From positions 13,283,287 through 13,347,286 of the forward strand of contig CP136061.1 of the NCBI GenBank assembly GCA_032622095.1: DNA of 64,000 nucleotides, in the 5' to 3' direction. Below the pieces are notes generated by a model that worked only from the letters and a program-made list of their open reading frames with translations, did no database searches and had not been told where the DNA came from. Shown in pieces: positions 17,801 through 29,407 of the stretch (the stretch's first letter is position 1; each line of letters begins with the position of its first letter). A program made the position numbers and the translations under genes. This stretch comes from Siphonodentalium dalli (Eukaryota > Mollusca > Scaphopoda > Gadilida > Siphonodentaliidae).

Positions 17801-18039
17801 ACAGACAAGTTTTTTTCCTTTTTTGAAGGTATCATTACCCGCGAAGGAATGGAACCCAATAAGTGCATTCTTCTGTACATTTGACTTGAATCACCAGCCC
17901 ATCAGCATCAAAATTGATTAACTATTATCAGGGGGAAATCATTTCGTGTTCTCCAACGTGCATAAACGGCATCAAGATGGAGAACTCTCTGACATGACCT
18001 CTCTATCGATTAATATGTCGTTGAGTTATTGTGGAAAGC

Positions 18040-19755
18040 AATAGCAACCCAAGGTACACATGTATAACCAACCCAGTAACATACAGTCACTCCATATATA
18101 CACATAAACACCACACAAATGACACTATAGTCACTCACTTTGTGTACACATACACCTGACCCATGACTATATAGTATATAGTCACTCCCTGTATACCTAT
18201 TCACCACTTTCATGACCATAAGTCAATCATTGTATATCTATTCATCTCACCATTGGCCATACGGTCAATCCCCGTATACCTATTCGCCATATACACCCCA
18301 TACATGACCATAGAGTCACTCCATGTATACATATGCAATGCATCTCACCATTGGCCATATAGCCACTCGCTTGATATACGTACCCCTCACTCATGACCAT
18401 ATATATCCACACTTGTGTATACATGTACACCCCACACATGCCCATACAGCCATGAGTCATGCAGTCATACTAGGTATACTCATACACTTGACCCATGGCC
18501 ATATAGTCACCCCCTGTGTACCTATATTCAACACATTCATCATCATACAGTCAATCATTGTATACAAATTCACCTCACCATTGGCCATACGTCACTCACT
18601 GTATACATGTTCACCAAACCAATGGCAAAATAGCCATGCAAGATATACATATACCCCCAACCATGACCATAGAATCACTCCAGGTAAACATATGCACCTC
18701 ACTAATGGCGATATAGCCACTCACTATATACACATATCTCTCCATAACCATACAGCCACACTTATGTATACCCGTACACCCTACACATGACCATACAGTC
18801 ATGCAGGCACACCAGTTATACTCCTACACTTTACCCATGACCATATAGTCACTCTATGTATATACCTATTCACCACATTCATGATCATACAGTCACTCCT
18901 TGTAAACCTGTTCACCTCACCATTGGCCATACAGTCACTCCCTGAAAACATATTCACCTCACTATCGGCCATAGAGTCACTCACTGTATATATATTTGCC
19001 ACGTCAATAGTCATATAGCCACTCAATATATGCATATACATCCACACATTAACATCCACACACTCGTCAATGACCATTCAGCATACATCGGGTACACATA
19101 TACACATTATGACTACTGCCATTCCATGTACACATATACGCATTACACATAGCTGCACATCTATTTATACATTCAACCAACCAATGATCATACAGACAAC
19201 ACATGTATACATATACACCTATCTATGACAATACAGCCACATAAGGTACATCTGTACATCTCACCCATGAACATACAGTCACTCCATATATACATAAACA
19301 CACATATGACCATGTAGGTACTCTCGTTATTTACATACATGTAAACCACAGCAATGCCCATTGAGCCACATTGTGTACACATGTACTGGGTAATCATAAC
19401 CATACAACCATACAGTCACTCCCTGTATATATATTCACCTCACATATGACCATACTATCACTCCTTGCATACATATTCATCTCACCATAGCCACCCCATT
19501 CATGACCATATAGCTAATCATGTACATCTATTCATATCATTCATGACCATAAAATAACTCCCTTTATACATATTACATACATGTAAACCACAGCAATGCC
19601 CATTGAGCCACATTGTGTACACCTGTACTGGGTAATCATAACCATACAGTCACTCCATGTATATATATTCACCTCACACATGACCATACTCTCACTCCTT
19701 GCATACATATACATCTCACCATAGCCACCCCATTCTACCTTTAAACCAACTTGTA
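18040..19755. repeat. Degenerate minisatellite, unit about 45-50 bp
   Basis: Repeats of the form CATGACCATACAGTCACTCC followed by TGTATACATATTCACCTCAC run through this stretch with many substitutions and length changes. It continues at 20574-20700 after an interruption by a LINE tail. ORFs here are by-products of the repeat. It lies inside the fold-back element. Confidence 0.75.
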
Positions 19756-19799
19756 TCATATAGATCCCACAATCAGCCCCCCCTCTACATTTCTATGCT

Positions 19800-20573
19800 G
19801 GACGCAGGAAATACAACATTTTTCATTGTCGCATACGTAATTTTTGCAGTGAACTGACAGCCCCGCGTGCTCATGTGGAAATAGATCTGAAGACGCATAT
19901 CACTATTTCTTCATGTGCCCATTGTACCAACGTGAGCGCTCAGTTCTCTTTGAGAAACTAGACCGCGTAAATCTCAAAGTAAGCCATATTTCAGAACTCA
20001 TGTGTGGATTACCTTATCTCTCGTCCCAACAAAATATGAAACTATTTTCCATCACACAGCAATATATTGCAGCGACTAAGCGTTTTGACCCCTAATGATT
20101 ATATTTATCTTATTTGCGAATCTATACTTGCTTCCGGAATTTCAACTTTTACCTCACAAGTGGACAAACCTCCCATTCAAACATCTCATTCTGATTTATC
20201 ATCTGTATTGCCTTCCAGAGCACAACAATAACAAAATAGAGAACGAATCAAGTGTACCATTATATTTTACAACCAACATAAAAGTGCTTAGAATAGATAA
20301 TATATTGGCACTTGTCAATCATTCCAACATTAATAAAATAGTGACATTCTTCAAATACAAATTTTCTCACAGATAAGAAGCAATCTCATGTTGGATCATC
20401 TCTGGAAGGCGCTACACACTATATCTCCCATAACTTCTCACCATGTAAATAAGTTTGTACCGTCATCTTGATCACATGTGTGTTACAATATTGTATTATG
20501 AGAGGGGCTTCATAAGTTGCAAAAACTTGTGCCCCAATCCCTTTTGTATATTTTGCAAATAAAATATGTTTCA
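19800..20573 (+). mobile_element. 3' end of a non-LTR retrotransposon, truncated
   Basis: One frame reads CSCGNRSEDAYHYFFMCPLY followed by QRERSVLFEKL and ends at the stop near 20095. This Cys/His pattern (C-x-C...H...C) is the familiar C-terminus of many non-LTR reverse transcriptase proteins. A 3' untranslated region follows, with AATAAA near 20560. The minisatellite resumes directly afterward, so the 5'-truncated copy inserted into the array. Confidence 0.6.
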
Positions 20574-21419
20574 AGTCATGACCATATAGCTAACCATGTA
20601 CACCTATTCACATCATTCATGACCATAAAATAACTCCCTTTATACATATTCACCTCATCTATGACCACACGGTAACTCCCTGGTTGCCATATTGACCTCC
20701 AGCCTGTAGCATGTTGATCAATATTTATCCCAATAGGCCAGAATAGCCACAAATTATGATTCATTTCAGTTCCATTTCAAAGTTCTGCCCATTTATTAAA
20801 AAATATATAGCCAGTATCCAAAAAGAGGTTTTCGGGAAAAAAACAAAACAAATAAGGCAACTTTAAAATTAATTTGTTATACCCCATAATGAAATGGGAC
20901 AACCAGAATAGAACATTTAGTTGTCTGTTGATTAGCTAACATGTAAAATAACCAAGTGAGTCACAATTTGCTACATTTTCGGAAACGCAGAGAATAATGT
21001 TCGGGATATATGTAAAAAATGGTTGCCATTTTGAGTAATTTAGTTTATAAACATATTAGTGTGACACATTTAAGGTAGATCAAAACAATAAACATCTTTC
21101 ATACCAAACATAGTTACATTTGACTTTAAATTTTTTTTGCCGTTATTTATGTCAAGTTTGTGAGAGAAAAATCCAATATTTCTGGTAATGTCAGTGGTGA
21201 TAATAGTAAAAATTAACTAAGGTGCATCAGACATGTTAGTGTTCAATGTATAGAAGGCACAATATCCAACTTTATACACCAACCACAACTTGTAAGCGAT
21301 TGCGGGACACGCTGGGTCAATATCTACCATTTCCACATTTTGGCAGCCAAATATACAGAAGAATGCAGTTGTTGGGTTCCATTCCTTCACAGGTAATAAT
21401 TACCTTTCATCGTTGTTCC

Positions 21420-21880
21420 AAAAATGAAAAACAAACCACTACTGGAAGTTGCTGGAAAGACCATCAAGATATATGGAAGTCATGGCTTATTTTGAAATGA
21501 ATTGGGTTTTGGACAGTGACACGCTTAATACAATCAAGGAGTTAACATGTGCCTTATACATGTATGGTCCACATTCGAGAAAAGTGAATTAAGCTAGGTG
21601 GGTAAAGTTCCAGAAGAAGTTCGAGAATCAGCAAAAGGTAGTTGATCTTTCTGCACTTCCACCATGTGAGGAATCTTTAATTCTACACTCAAAACGAGCC
21701 ACCATGATAGAAAATCAGTTGATACTTGCAACCGTTGCCAAATCAACCACTCCCGGTGTAGCACTTCATGGATGGACGGCAGATAGGCAGCCTGAGTTGT
21801 TTGAACCATTCTTCCCGTAAGATGTTGCACAGAAATTCTATTGACTGATACAATCACATTTGATGAAATTGACAGTGACA
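21420..21880 (+). pseudogene. Fragment of a repetitive invertebrate gene family, right arm
   Basis: This is the plus-strand counterpart of the piece at 17454-17800: FEMNWVLDSDTLNTIKELTC, then KKFENQQK, LPPCEESLILHSKRA and HGWTADRQPELFEPFF, interrupted by stops and small indels. The part before the PP block is better kept here and agrees with the upstream region of the same family. Non-functional. Confidence 0.45.
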
Positions 21881-22888
21881 TGGAAGATGAGATTACATAA
21901 TCCTTGGGCAGAACTATTGCAATTTATTATATGAATTCTATCAACTAGTATGAGCGACCTTTCGAGTTTAGTATAGCATAAAATTGAAAGCATTGAGAAC
22001 ACTATCTTGGGGTAGGGTTAAGTTTTACTTTATTTCTCAATTCTGGTCTGGTACATGATTATAGCATTTCATGTCTGATATTGGGGAAGAATTCATGCTT
22101 ATTGTGGTGCATATTGTGCAGCTGTATCCATAAAACTGACAAAGTCATGGGAATTTTTCAGAAATATATTTTCACTTAAAAATAATCAAAATTTTATCTA
22201 AATTACCCCAAAAAAATCAAAATTTTGAACAAAAATAGACTCTAACATAACACAAACCTCCTCAGATACATGCTAATTCCATGATATATGATAAGACTCT
22301 GAATTGTTTAACAAAACGGAACGAAAACGGGCTATTCTGACTTGACAGGTATTTTCAGATAGAAAATAAGTTTTAGGGGGTGGGTTAAGTTTTTGGAAAT
22401 ATCTCGGCTTTTTGGATATCATTGCTTGTGATGTTGATATTATTAAATCAGGTATATAATGCTGAAAATTTCGATGCACCATTGAGAGCTTTATATCGAT
22501 AAATGAAAATTTTATAGGTAATCTTCTGGAAAACTTTTTTGAAAAAGCACTGCAATTTATGCATTTTTTTGGCATTTTCGTGAATTTTTCAAAAAATTTG
22601 TTGGATAATATTATTTTTTGCACATCATAAATGTTAAACAACCAAGATAGAATAAATATCTGATATTCAAGTATATTTCATTCAACATTTGTCTTATTGT
22701 ATTGGTTTTCCTGATTATACTGAAATTTGCAGGTCAAAAACACCAAAAAGGTAAAAAAAATAAAAAAATCCACATGTTCCGCCATGGATACCTCAGTGTT
22801 TTGGAACCCCCATGGGACAAGGCTAATTGGAGACAGCGTAAAAATTTCTACCCTTTCGTGTGACACTACCCTCATCTGGGGCCCGGTC

Positions 22889-24987
22889 TAATAATATAGC
22901 TCTTATACACAGTGACGTGTATATATACGCTCTCACCACACGGCCCTTATGTGCGTCCCTAATGTGCGTCCCTATACATATATACGCACCTTATGTATGG
23001 TATGGTAGTATATAATAGAGGGCTTTCTATACTATATCGGTACCACCATACCTTAAAACAGGCGCGTAGACCCCCTATATAGGGACGGTGCATAATGGTT
23101 GTGTATAGGCGGGGAGGGGTGCATGTGGCAGCGGCGCTCGTTACAAACCCCTGTTATGGTGCTCTTATATAGTATTCATGGTCCACAGTGAAGCTCTCCT
23201 GCGTGAGGGAATACACATCAGATGGACATGCATCTCTCTGGATGTCCTATATAATGTGTAATGCTATGCACACCTCGTGCAGGCTCATCACGGAATCACG
23301 GCCTATATAATGTGTAATGCTATGTACACCTCGTGCAGGCTCATCACGGAATCACGCGAATATCCCGGGACAGGTCGTGAACAAGTAATGATAATAATCG
23401 AATGTCTTGATGACAGGGGCACATTGATCGAAACTGCGTAGTCGTACGGAATTGCATGGATACTGTGTAGCTTCTCTAGCAACGGTTTCGCTGTGTATAC
23501 TTCCATCGATCAATAGAGAGTCTGAATAACACAAAGAATCGACCGGGAAGCCAGGTAGATCGTCTGCTTTATGAGCAAATATATAGGATTAGGCGATGTG
23601 AAGATACCAGAAGCATCGTGATAATCAGTGTGGAGTTCCATACTTCTGTGCATTCCCTGGATTATCGTTGTCACCGTTGGGTGGTCAGCAGATGTTCAGC
23701 TCAATAATCCAGTTTGTTGTTCAGCTAGATTTGGATGTCATTCGACGTGAACGACTCTCCCGGAACGATGTCTGACCGCGTTGTGGTGACGTCGTCTGCT
23801 GCCGATTGCAGGCCGCACGGGCATGAGGCGATAGGGAAAAGATACGCGAAGACGAATAGTCAAGGCGACAACCAAAGGTAATTTAAATGGCCCAGTTAGT
23901 GACTCGACATGATTGTGTACATAATACAGCTGGGCTGGTCGTGTGTACTGATTTCTGTGCTGTGCGATCGATATTCTGTTTGTCGGCGGGCATGGGGATA
24001 TGCTGATACACCTTTATGATGGTACAAGGTTTTCCTCTGTGCATACGATCAATTCGCTGGTTGGCGGAATGACTGAAATCGTTATAAACATTAAATTAGT
24101 AGACAGCTTTAGTTAAACGTGCGGTGCGTCTCGCATATAGGGCCGTGGCGACATTGGGGAGATGCGTGCATGGTTACTGGTATACGTTCTCCATAGTAGA
24201 GTCGCTTATGTACTTCCGTGCGAAAGTTTTGGACAAATGTACAGACTATGATATTATAATAGGTTCACTTACTTTGTCCGAAAATGTTTTAGACTTCCTT
24301 GGTCCGCGACTGGAGGGAATTATGACGTCACAAAGATGACGTCATTGTCAGTTCAGTTCAGATGTCGGGTTGCCATAAGAACGGACGAATTCTGCGCATA
24401 TTTCTCAATGGTTATGCATTTATATCAGTAAGGGCAGTTCATCAATAGTAGTTCTCAGAGTACAGAACTCAAATTCATGCGAAATTCCAGTAAAAGATAG
24501 CTGCCAAAATGGCACCAAAAAAAATATATGCGATTTTCATAAAACTAATCTAAATGACCTCTCGTTTGGTAGCGACTACGAATTGTGACAATTCAGCATA
24601 TATTTTTTGCTCCAGCAATATAGGGCAAATACTGTATCTGTCTAAAATCCACTTTAGACAACCGATTTATAGCATTTTGTCATAAATCATTTCCGATATT
24701 CTAGCAATAGTTTTAAAGAAATGGGCGGAATTCAGTGAGAAGAAAGAAATGTTCGTACCACATATGGAATTATTTTCACTCTTCAAAAAAAAAAATTCAA
24801 TTCCATCCGAGATGGCTACCAAAATAGCAGTCAAATACAAAGTCAGTGTTCGTTGCACCACCGAATATCGCCATGGCATTATGGTGGATTATGTTAATCG
24901 GAGGTTTTTAAGTAAACGCGAATACCTTTATTTTCTTATACAAATTAACGGATGTCCTATACTATAATACTGCATATGTGGGTTGTC
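22889..24987. other. Gene-free stretch with a 56-bp tandem duplication
   Basis: No convincing gene is seen. A 56-bp unit starting CCTATATAATGTGTAATGCT is present twice in tandem at 23246-23357. Several TATATA and ACGCACC motifs and somewhat higher GC occur between 22900 and 24400. Short open frames (for example at 24124 and 24749) lack recognisable domains. Confidence 0.5.
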
Positions 24988-25386
24988 TTAACCCTTTACC
25001 CAACAAACCGGCCAAAACCGGCCAAATAAAGCTTCAACAGCCTAAAATATCTTCGGTCTGTCTCAATAGAACCATACAAATATGGATATCATTGGAACCG
25101 GCTCCTTGACCACATTGTAATAGTTACAGTTAGCCCTGTGCCAATGCATTCTCTTATATATGCGAGTCGACCATAGGTCGCCTCGCATATATAAGAGAAT
25201 GCATTGGCCTAAAAAAAATCTTTTTTTAACACTTTTTACCATTTTTTCTTACATTCTTTAACAATTTTATAATTTTTAATGTGTTAAGCCAATGCATTCT
25301 CTTATATATGCGAGGCGACCTATGGTCGACTCGCATATATAAGAGAATGCATTGGCACAGGGCCCTTCTGTTGGGTAAAGGGTTAA
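24988..25386. mobile_element. piggyBac-like MITE with TTAA target sites and hairpin core
   Basis: TTAA at 24988-24991 and 25383-25386 flank ends CCCTTTACCCAACA and its complement, as expected for piggyBac-type elements (TTAA duplication, ends starting CCC). Inside, 25134-25362 is bounded by CCCTGTG/CACAGGG, and each end is itself a 67-bp near-perfect palindrome (first at 25141-25207) centred on GACCATAGGTCG-type sequence. There is no coding capacity. The same outer end begins again at 63971. Confidence 0.75.
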
Positions 25387-26377
25387 ACTGTTCTGATATT
25401 AATATAAGTCAAGATGGGATTGAAGAGAAAATCCAACGTGAAATTAGAAGGTAATATTTTGACAAAATGTGTAGACCTCCATCTGTTCGTAAATGTGTAG
25501 ACCTCCATCTGTTCGTAAATGTGTAGACCTCCATCTGTTCGTAGAGGGACATGTGGTACCATCCCAATGTCTAACCTTCTGTGCTATACTCTAAGCCGTG
25601 CTACTAATTGAGAACTAATTGTGGTTACCATACCAAATGGCAATTGATGAAGGAGATAAGCATTGGTGTTAGTCCTTTTCATGACATCTCATCAATAGCA
25701 AATGCCTATATATTGTATCATATAAGGTAGCATTACACAACCGTTTATTGTGATAGCTGTGAAGTGGGGAATGTCTGCTTGTCTCACTGTTAGTTGCGCC
25801 GGAACATTGAATTACATTTCCATGGTGACACATTTTGAACCTCGTTTAGCTGAACTTTGCAGGTTTAAAGGGCAATTCAGACGGCGACGCGAGCGTCGCG
25901 ACTTCAGCGTCAACGCTCAATTAGGACAAACATAATACCACTGGGGTATTGACGGCGTCGCGACCAAAGCGTCAATTGCAAGGATATGATTTGTTCTAAT
26001 TGAGCGGCGCGTTTACTCGAGTGTTTTCGGTTTTTCAATAACGGAGACAGACGAAGTCACCGGATGTGGAATCCATCATCATTGCCAAGTGCATTCGTTG
26101 CAAACAGAATGGCTGCTTCACATATGTATTTAACATAGTAAAATATAAAGTATGAAGTATTATATAACAAAACTCTGCATCATACAAAACATACATATAA
26201 CTTATGGAGAATGGATGGACATTGCATCAAAAGAGTGCAATTGCCAATGATTAATACAACAATTATAGGTATAACAAGTAAGGTACAATAAGTATACGTT
26301 TCATCGCACTGAAGAAAAATGGTACATACGTAGTCAGTATGACTACCATAGGTTAGTCAACTCTGTGTATATATCCA
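25387..26377. other. Gene-free stretch with a 26-bp triplicate repeat
   Basis: A 26-bp unit containing GTGTAGACCTCCATCTG occurs three times in tandem at about 25466-25543. A GC-rich patch at 25880-26010 (GACGGCGACGCGAGCGTCGCG) contains short inverted repeats and may be the end of a dispersed repeat. No gene recognised. Confidence 0.45.
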
Positions 26378-26604
26378 CATGATAGTAGTATGGGAGGCTC
26401 GTTACCCCCACATCTAAAAATAGATTTTTTGGGGGTAAAATTGGTTGTACTAAAATATTCCAATTTTTTTTTTCAAAACCCAAAATTTTTCGGTCTCTTA
26501 CCCAAATCTCGGCCGACTATTAAATGTCGAATGTTTTTAAATTATTTGCGTGTAATATCTTTTGTTTTTGGCCAACTATTTTTGTTCAAACAAATTTTTC
26601 AAAT

Positions 26605-26815
26605 TTTTCATTTGCTAATTATTTTGCTCATTTGCTAATTTTTTTTGCTCATTTGCTAATTTTTTGGCTCATTTGCTAATTTTTTTGCTCATTTGCTCAT
26701 TTTTTTGCTCATTTGCTCATTTTTGTTGCTCATTTGCTCATTTTTTTGCTCATTTGCTCATTTTTTGGCTCATTTGCTCATTTTTTTTTGCTCATTTGCT
26801 CTTTTTCTCACCCCC
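26605..26815. repeat. Tandem repeat of TTTGCTCATTTGCTAATTTT type inside the left end
   Basis: About ten copies of a 20-24 bp unit (GCTCATTTGCTAATTTTTT and the later form GCTCATTTGCTCATTTTTTT) run directly inward from the left terminal repeat. The Phe/Leu-rich reading frames across it are repeat by-products. The right end has a different AT-rich repeat at 29125-29275, so these are not part of the inverted repeat. Confidence 0.75.
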
Positions 26816-26971
26816 TTTGAATATACTTTGGGTGATATTTTGTGTCATTGTTAATTGATTGGTGCATACTCAATCAAGATCTCAACGAAACGCATTATTG
26901 ACATCGATAACTATCATGGTGCATTTGGCATTCATGGCCAGACAAATTTAATTCATGGATTTTAGAGTCTG

Positions 26972-27442
26972 ATGTCGCCAGATATCAAAATTAATAAGAA
27001 TAAGTTGTACACGAGAACAATTACAATCATGGATAATAGAACAGGTACCTTGACGAATACGTTTCAAACAGAACGTGGTCGTCTACATATGAATCTCTTT
27101 AAATGGATAGGAATTACTATTATGGTAATCACTGTGTCACTACTATTTATTTTAGTTCCAAAGAAGATACCGCGTGAGTCGGTTGACTATGAATTACTTC
27201 ATACTAATATGTCACACCCCAATGATTACGAACAACACCCGTGTGTTTTCGTGAAAAAGTGGACAATACGATCAAACATTACTGTTACATTATGTAATAA
27301 TCAAGGACACATTTATACAGACATTAGGCGCGTTGTGAATAACACTCCGACGATTATAGGTATTCCGTTAAATTGGAACCAGTGGTCAATCTTCAAGCAT
27401 ATATTCAGTGATATCAATAAAACTATAAGAGAAGAAGAATAA
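26972..27442 (+). CDS. PC4/Sub1-like single-stranded DNA-binding domain behind a membrane segment
   Basis: A 156-residue ORF; the ATG at 27092 is an alternative start. Residues about 48-66 (IGITIMVITVSLLFILVP) look like a membrane anchor. Residues about 93-152 match the PC4/p15 coactivator fold by pattern: a strand FVKKWTIRSNITVTLC, the GHIYTDIR strand, and IGIPLNWNQWSIFKHI, which corresponds to the 'GISL..EQW..L...I' helix of that family. PC4 domains bind single-stranded DNA and help transcription or replication. A membrane-tethered PC4 would be odd; the N-terminal part might be untranslated. It is the first gene of the mini-Polinton. Confidence 0.6.
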   Translation: MSPDIKINKNKLYTRTITIMDNRTGTLTNTFQTERGRLHMNLFKWIGITIMVITVSLLFILVPKKIPRESVDYELLHTNMSHPNDYEQHPCVFVKKWTIRSNITVTLCNNQGHIYTDIRRVVNNTPTIIGIPLNWNQWSIFKHIFSDINKTIREEE

Positions 27443-27621
27443 TGATTCTCTTTGAATTGTTTTTTTTAGAAACTATAGTCATATGGATAGTTATTATCTG
27501 TACCTGACTAGCGACGATTCGATTAATAAATATCCAGATAATCGATTTTTATAAGAGGCGATAAACTTTCTAAAATAAAATGCAGAAAAAAGAGTGACTT
27601 GTACACTACATTTGAAGAAAC

Positions 27622-27945
27622 ATGTCGATCCCGTATATTCCAGCAGATATTGAAACGTGGAGAAAACATTTCAGAGACATGCTTGATGGGAAGTTAACGC
27701 CAGATAATAAGGGTCGATACTTTATTGACAGAACTAAAAATAGTGATAGTGAAGAAGACGTTCTAAAACCACATATTAACGTAGTGACGCCCATCGCTCA
27801 AGCGATTGAAATGGCTAAGGCCGAAGTTGCAGCAAATAAGTTGACAAGCACACGTAAAGCGTCCAAACAAACCAACAAGAGAGTGTTAGCTGGAGGTTTG
27901 TCTAATAATAAGAAGAAAATGAAAAGAAAAGTGTCATACGATTAG
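27622..27945 (+). CDS. Small basic Polinton-associated protein, function unknown
   Basis: A 107-residue protein starting MSIPYIPADIETWRKHF, with NVVTPIAQAIEMAKAEV in the middle and a Lys/Arg-rich tail. Small proteins with an N-terminal 'PYIP...W..HF' and a later 'VTP...Q..E.A..E' block recur in animal Polinton-like elements as I remember them; the function is not established. A TATA-like AAAATAAAATG lies some 50 nt upstream. It has its own spacing from the genes before and after. Confidence 0.6.
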   Translation: MSIPYIPADIETWRKHFRDMLDGKLTPDNKGRYFIDRTKNSDSEEDVLKPHINVVTPIAQAIEMAKAEVAANKLTSTRKASKQTNKRVLAGGLSNNKKKMKRKVSYD

Positions 27946-27952
27946 CCAAATC

Positions 27953-28195
27953 ATGAATGAATACATAGAGTACCATACTGATAAATTGGCATTAATTGAA
28001 TCACCGGCGGTCAAAGATCTATACCCTAGACCCGGGACGAACGTACTCTTAACGCGACGGTTGTATGCCACACCATATTCTCTCTTTTTATCGCTACTTA
28101 TAAGAGTGATCGTTCTTCCAATAATTCGCGATAATGCACAGGTGTCATTTATGCGGAAATATTTTATCGACGAACTACAATCTACAAAGACATAA
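27953..28195 (+). CDS. Uncertain 80-residue ORF overlapping the C2H2 gene
   Basis: An open frame with a hydrophobic stretch (YSLFLSLLIRVIVLPII) begins 8 nt after the preceding stop and overlaps the next gene by 62 nt in another frame. No family is recognised. It may be a genuine small membrane protein or simply chance reading through the leader of the C2H2 gene. Confidence 0.3.
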   Translation: MNEYIEYHTDKLALIESPAVKDLYPRPGTNVLLTRRLYATPYSLFLSLLIRVIVLPIIRDNAQVSFMRKYFIDELQSTKT

Positions 28196-28709
28196 ACAGA
28201 TTAAACACGGAGTTATGTCCGAGACAAAAACAGATTTCTTCGGAGAAGATACCGATGACCTAGAATCTGATATCGTTCCCCGTTCATCTTCAACTGAATC
28301 TAGAACCGCTTCGTCAGATTCAGAAGATGATAATGTCGTCGGTAGTAGAACGGTATTCGGTCTTAAGAAAGCTGCGCGATGTGTCAACGAGATGGACACA
28401 TTCAAAAGTATGATGAAACGCATCACCAATGATGCGAAAGGAGAAGAGAGCATGTCGGGAGATGAGAGCATGTCGGGAAAAGAGGCTACCATCGACACAG
28501 AGTTTGCTCTCTTTCTCAAAAGTTATAGACGATTAATAGAATACCAGTATCGATTGAAAACATCACCCATACATAACATGATCATGAAGAAAATGGTCAA
28601 ACTGACCAAACACGGATATAACAATGAATGGGCTGCAGATGAAGCGATGAGAAAATTCAAGAAACTCTTAGAAATAACTCTAACGGTCGAAGATTCAGAC
28701 AATGATTAA
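28134..28709 (+). CDS. C2H2 zinc-finger protein with acidic linker (Polinton early-type)
   Basis: A 191-residue protein. A single C2H2 finger starts at residue 4 (CHLC...NLQRHKQIKH, spacing C-x2-C-x12-H-x4-H). It is followed by an acidic Ser/Asp/Glu-rich linker (about 30-75) containing a direct repeat of ESMSG(D/K)E, and a helical C-terminal domain including PIHNMIMKKMVKLTKHGY and ADEAMRKFKKLLE. Proteins with one N-terminal finger, acidic linker and a similar C-terminal block are frequent companions of animal Polintons; a DNA-binding regulator is inferred. AATAAA follows at about 28714. Confidence 0.65.
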   Translation: MHRCHLCGNILSTNYNLQRHKQIKHGVMSETKTDFFGEDTDDLESDIVPRSSSTESRTASSDSEDDNVVGSRTVFGLKKAARCVNEMDTFKSMMKRITNDAKGEESMSGDESMSGKEATIDTEFALFLKSYRRLIEYQYRLKTSPIHNMIMKKMVKLTKHGYNNEWAADEAMRKFKKLLEITLTVEDSDND

Positions 28710-28719
28710 ATTTCAATAA

Positions 28720-29407
28720 ACTTCATCAACATGTTATTCTCGTCTTCGTTATATATCTATAAGTGGGAGGGGAGATTGTAGAACGAGAAACGATACATAA
28801 ATGGTACATTAAGAGCCCTAAAATTTGAAGTTTAAATATTGTTCTGTGTCATTTTAACTTTCACCCACTGCGTGTGTATTGTGTTTCTTTAACATTCATT
28901 CAAAATGAGTGCCGTGTGTCCCTTTAGAGCGCATTGTGCTCCTTTAATATTCACACACCAATATTACATAACGTCCCTTACATCGTGTCACTTTAACATT
29001 CCACACCATGCGTGCATTATCCCCCTTTAATTATGTCATAGCGTTGGTACATAGAAGACTGTATAACACTATGCATATGTCTGTATATGTTGTCACATCG
29101 TGAGTGTATTGTCCACCATTATATTGAAATTTTTTGAAATTTTTAAAGTTTTTTAAATTTTGGAAGTTTTTGAAGTTTGTGAAATTTTTGAAGTTTTTGA
29201 AAATTTTGAAATTTTTGAAATTTTTGAAATTTTTGGAAATTTTTGAAATATTTGAAGTTTTTGAAATTTTTGAAGTATGCATTCATACCTATAGTGTCAA
29301 TGTCCAAAATTACAGCGACTCGGACCAGTCCAAACACATATAATTGGTATAAAGCTATTTCTAAACATCGATTAATAAAATTAACAGAGTTTCATGAAAA
29401 ATATTTA
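28720..29407. repeat. Right interior of the mini-Polinton: degenerate and AT-rich repeats
   Basis: There is no gene. Degenerate repeats around CCCTTTAATATTCACAC occur at about 28840-29040. At 29125-29275 about 17 copies of a 9-10 bp TTTTTGAAA unit form a simple array; the Lys/Phe/Asn-rich open frames there are artefacts of the repeat. Confidence 0.65.

Larger units (their letters stand above)
16449..22888. mobile_element. 6.4 kb fold-back repeat with arms of about 1.45-1.55 kb
   Basis: Arms at 16449-about 17885 and about 21346-22888 are diverged inverted copies. The outer ends read GACCGGCCCCCAGATGAG on the left and the complement (with small differences) on the right. Between them lie a degenerate minisatellite and a LINE fragment. 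Both arms carry a decayed piece of one coding sequence. No transposase is visible. Whether it moved as one fold-back unit, or arose by two opposing insertions of the same repeat, cannot be told from one copy. Confidence 0.65.

Noticed and set aside
18010-19759. Cys/Tyr/Met-rich open frames on both strands
   Set aside because: Products of the degenerate minisatellite; no conserved reading frame.
26664-26858. Phe/Leu/Ala-rich open frame in the left end of the mini-Polinton
   Set aside because: It is a by-product of the GCTCATTTGCT tandem repeat.
29031-29343. Lys/Asn/Phe-rich open frames on both strands
   Set aside because: Created by the TTTTTGAAA simple repeat; no complexity beyond it.
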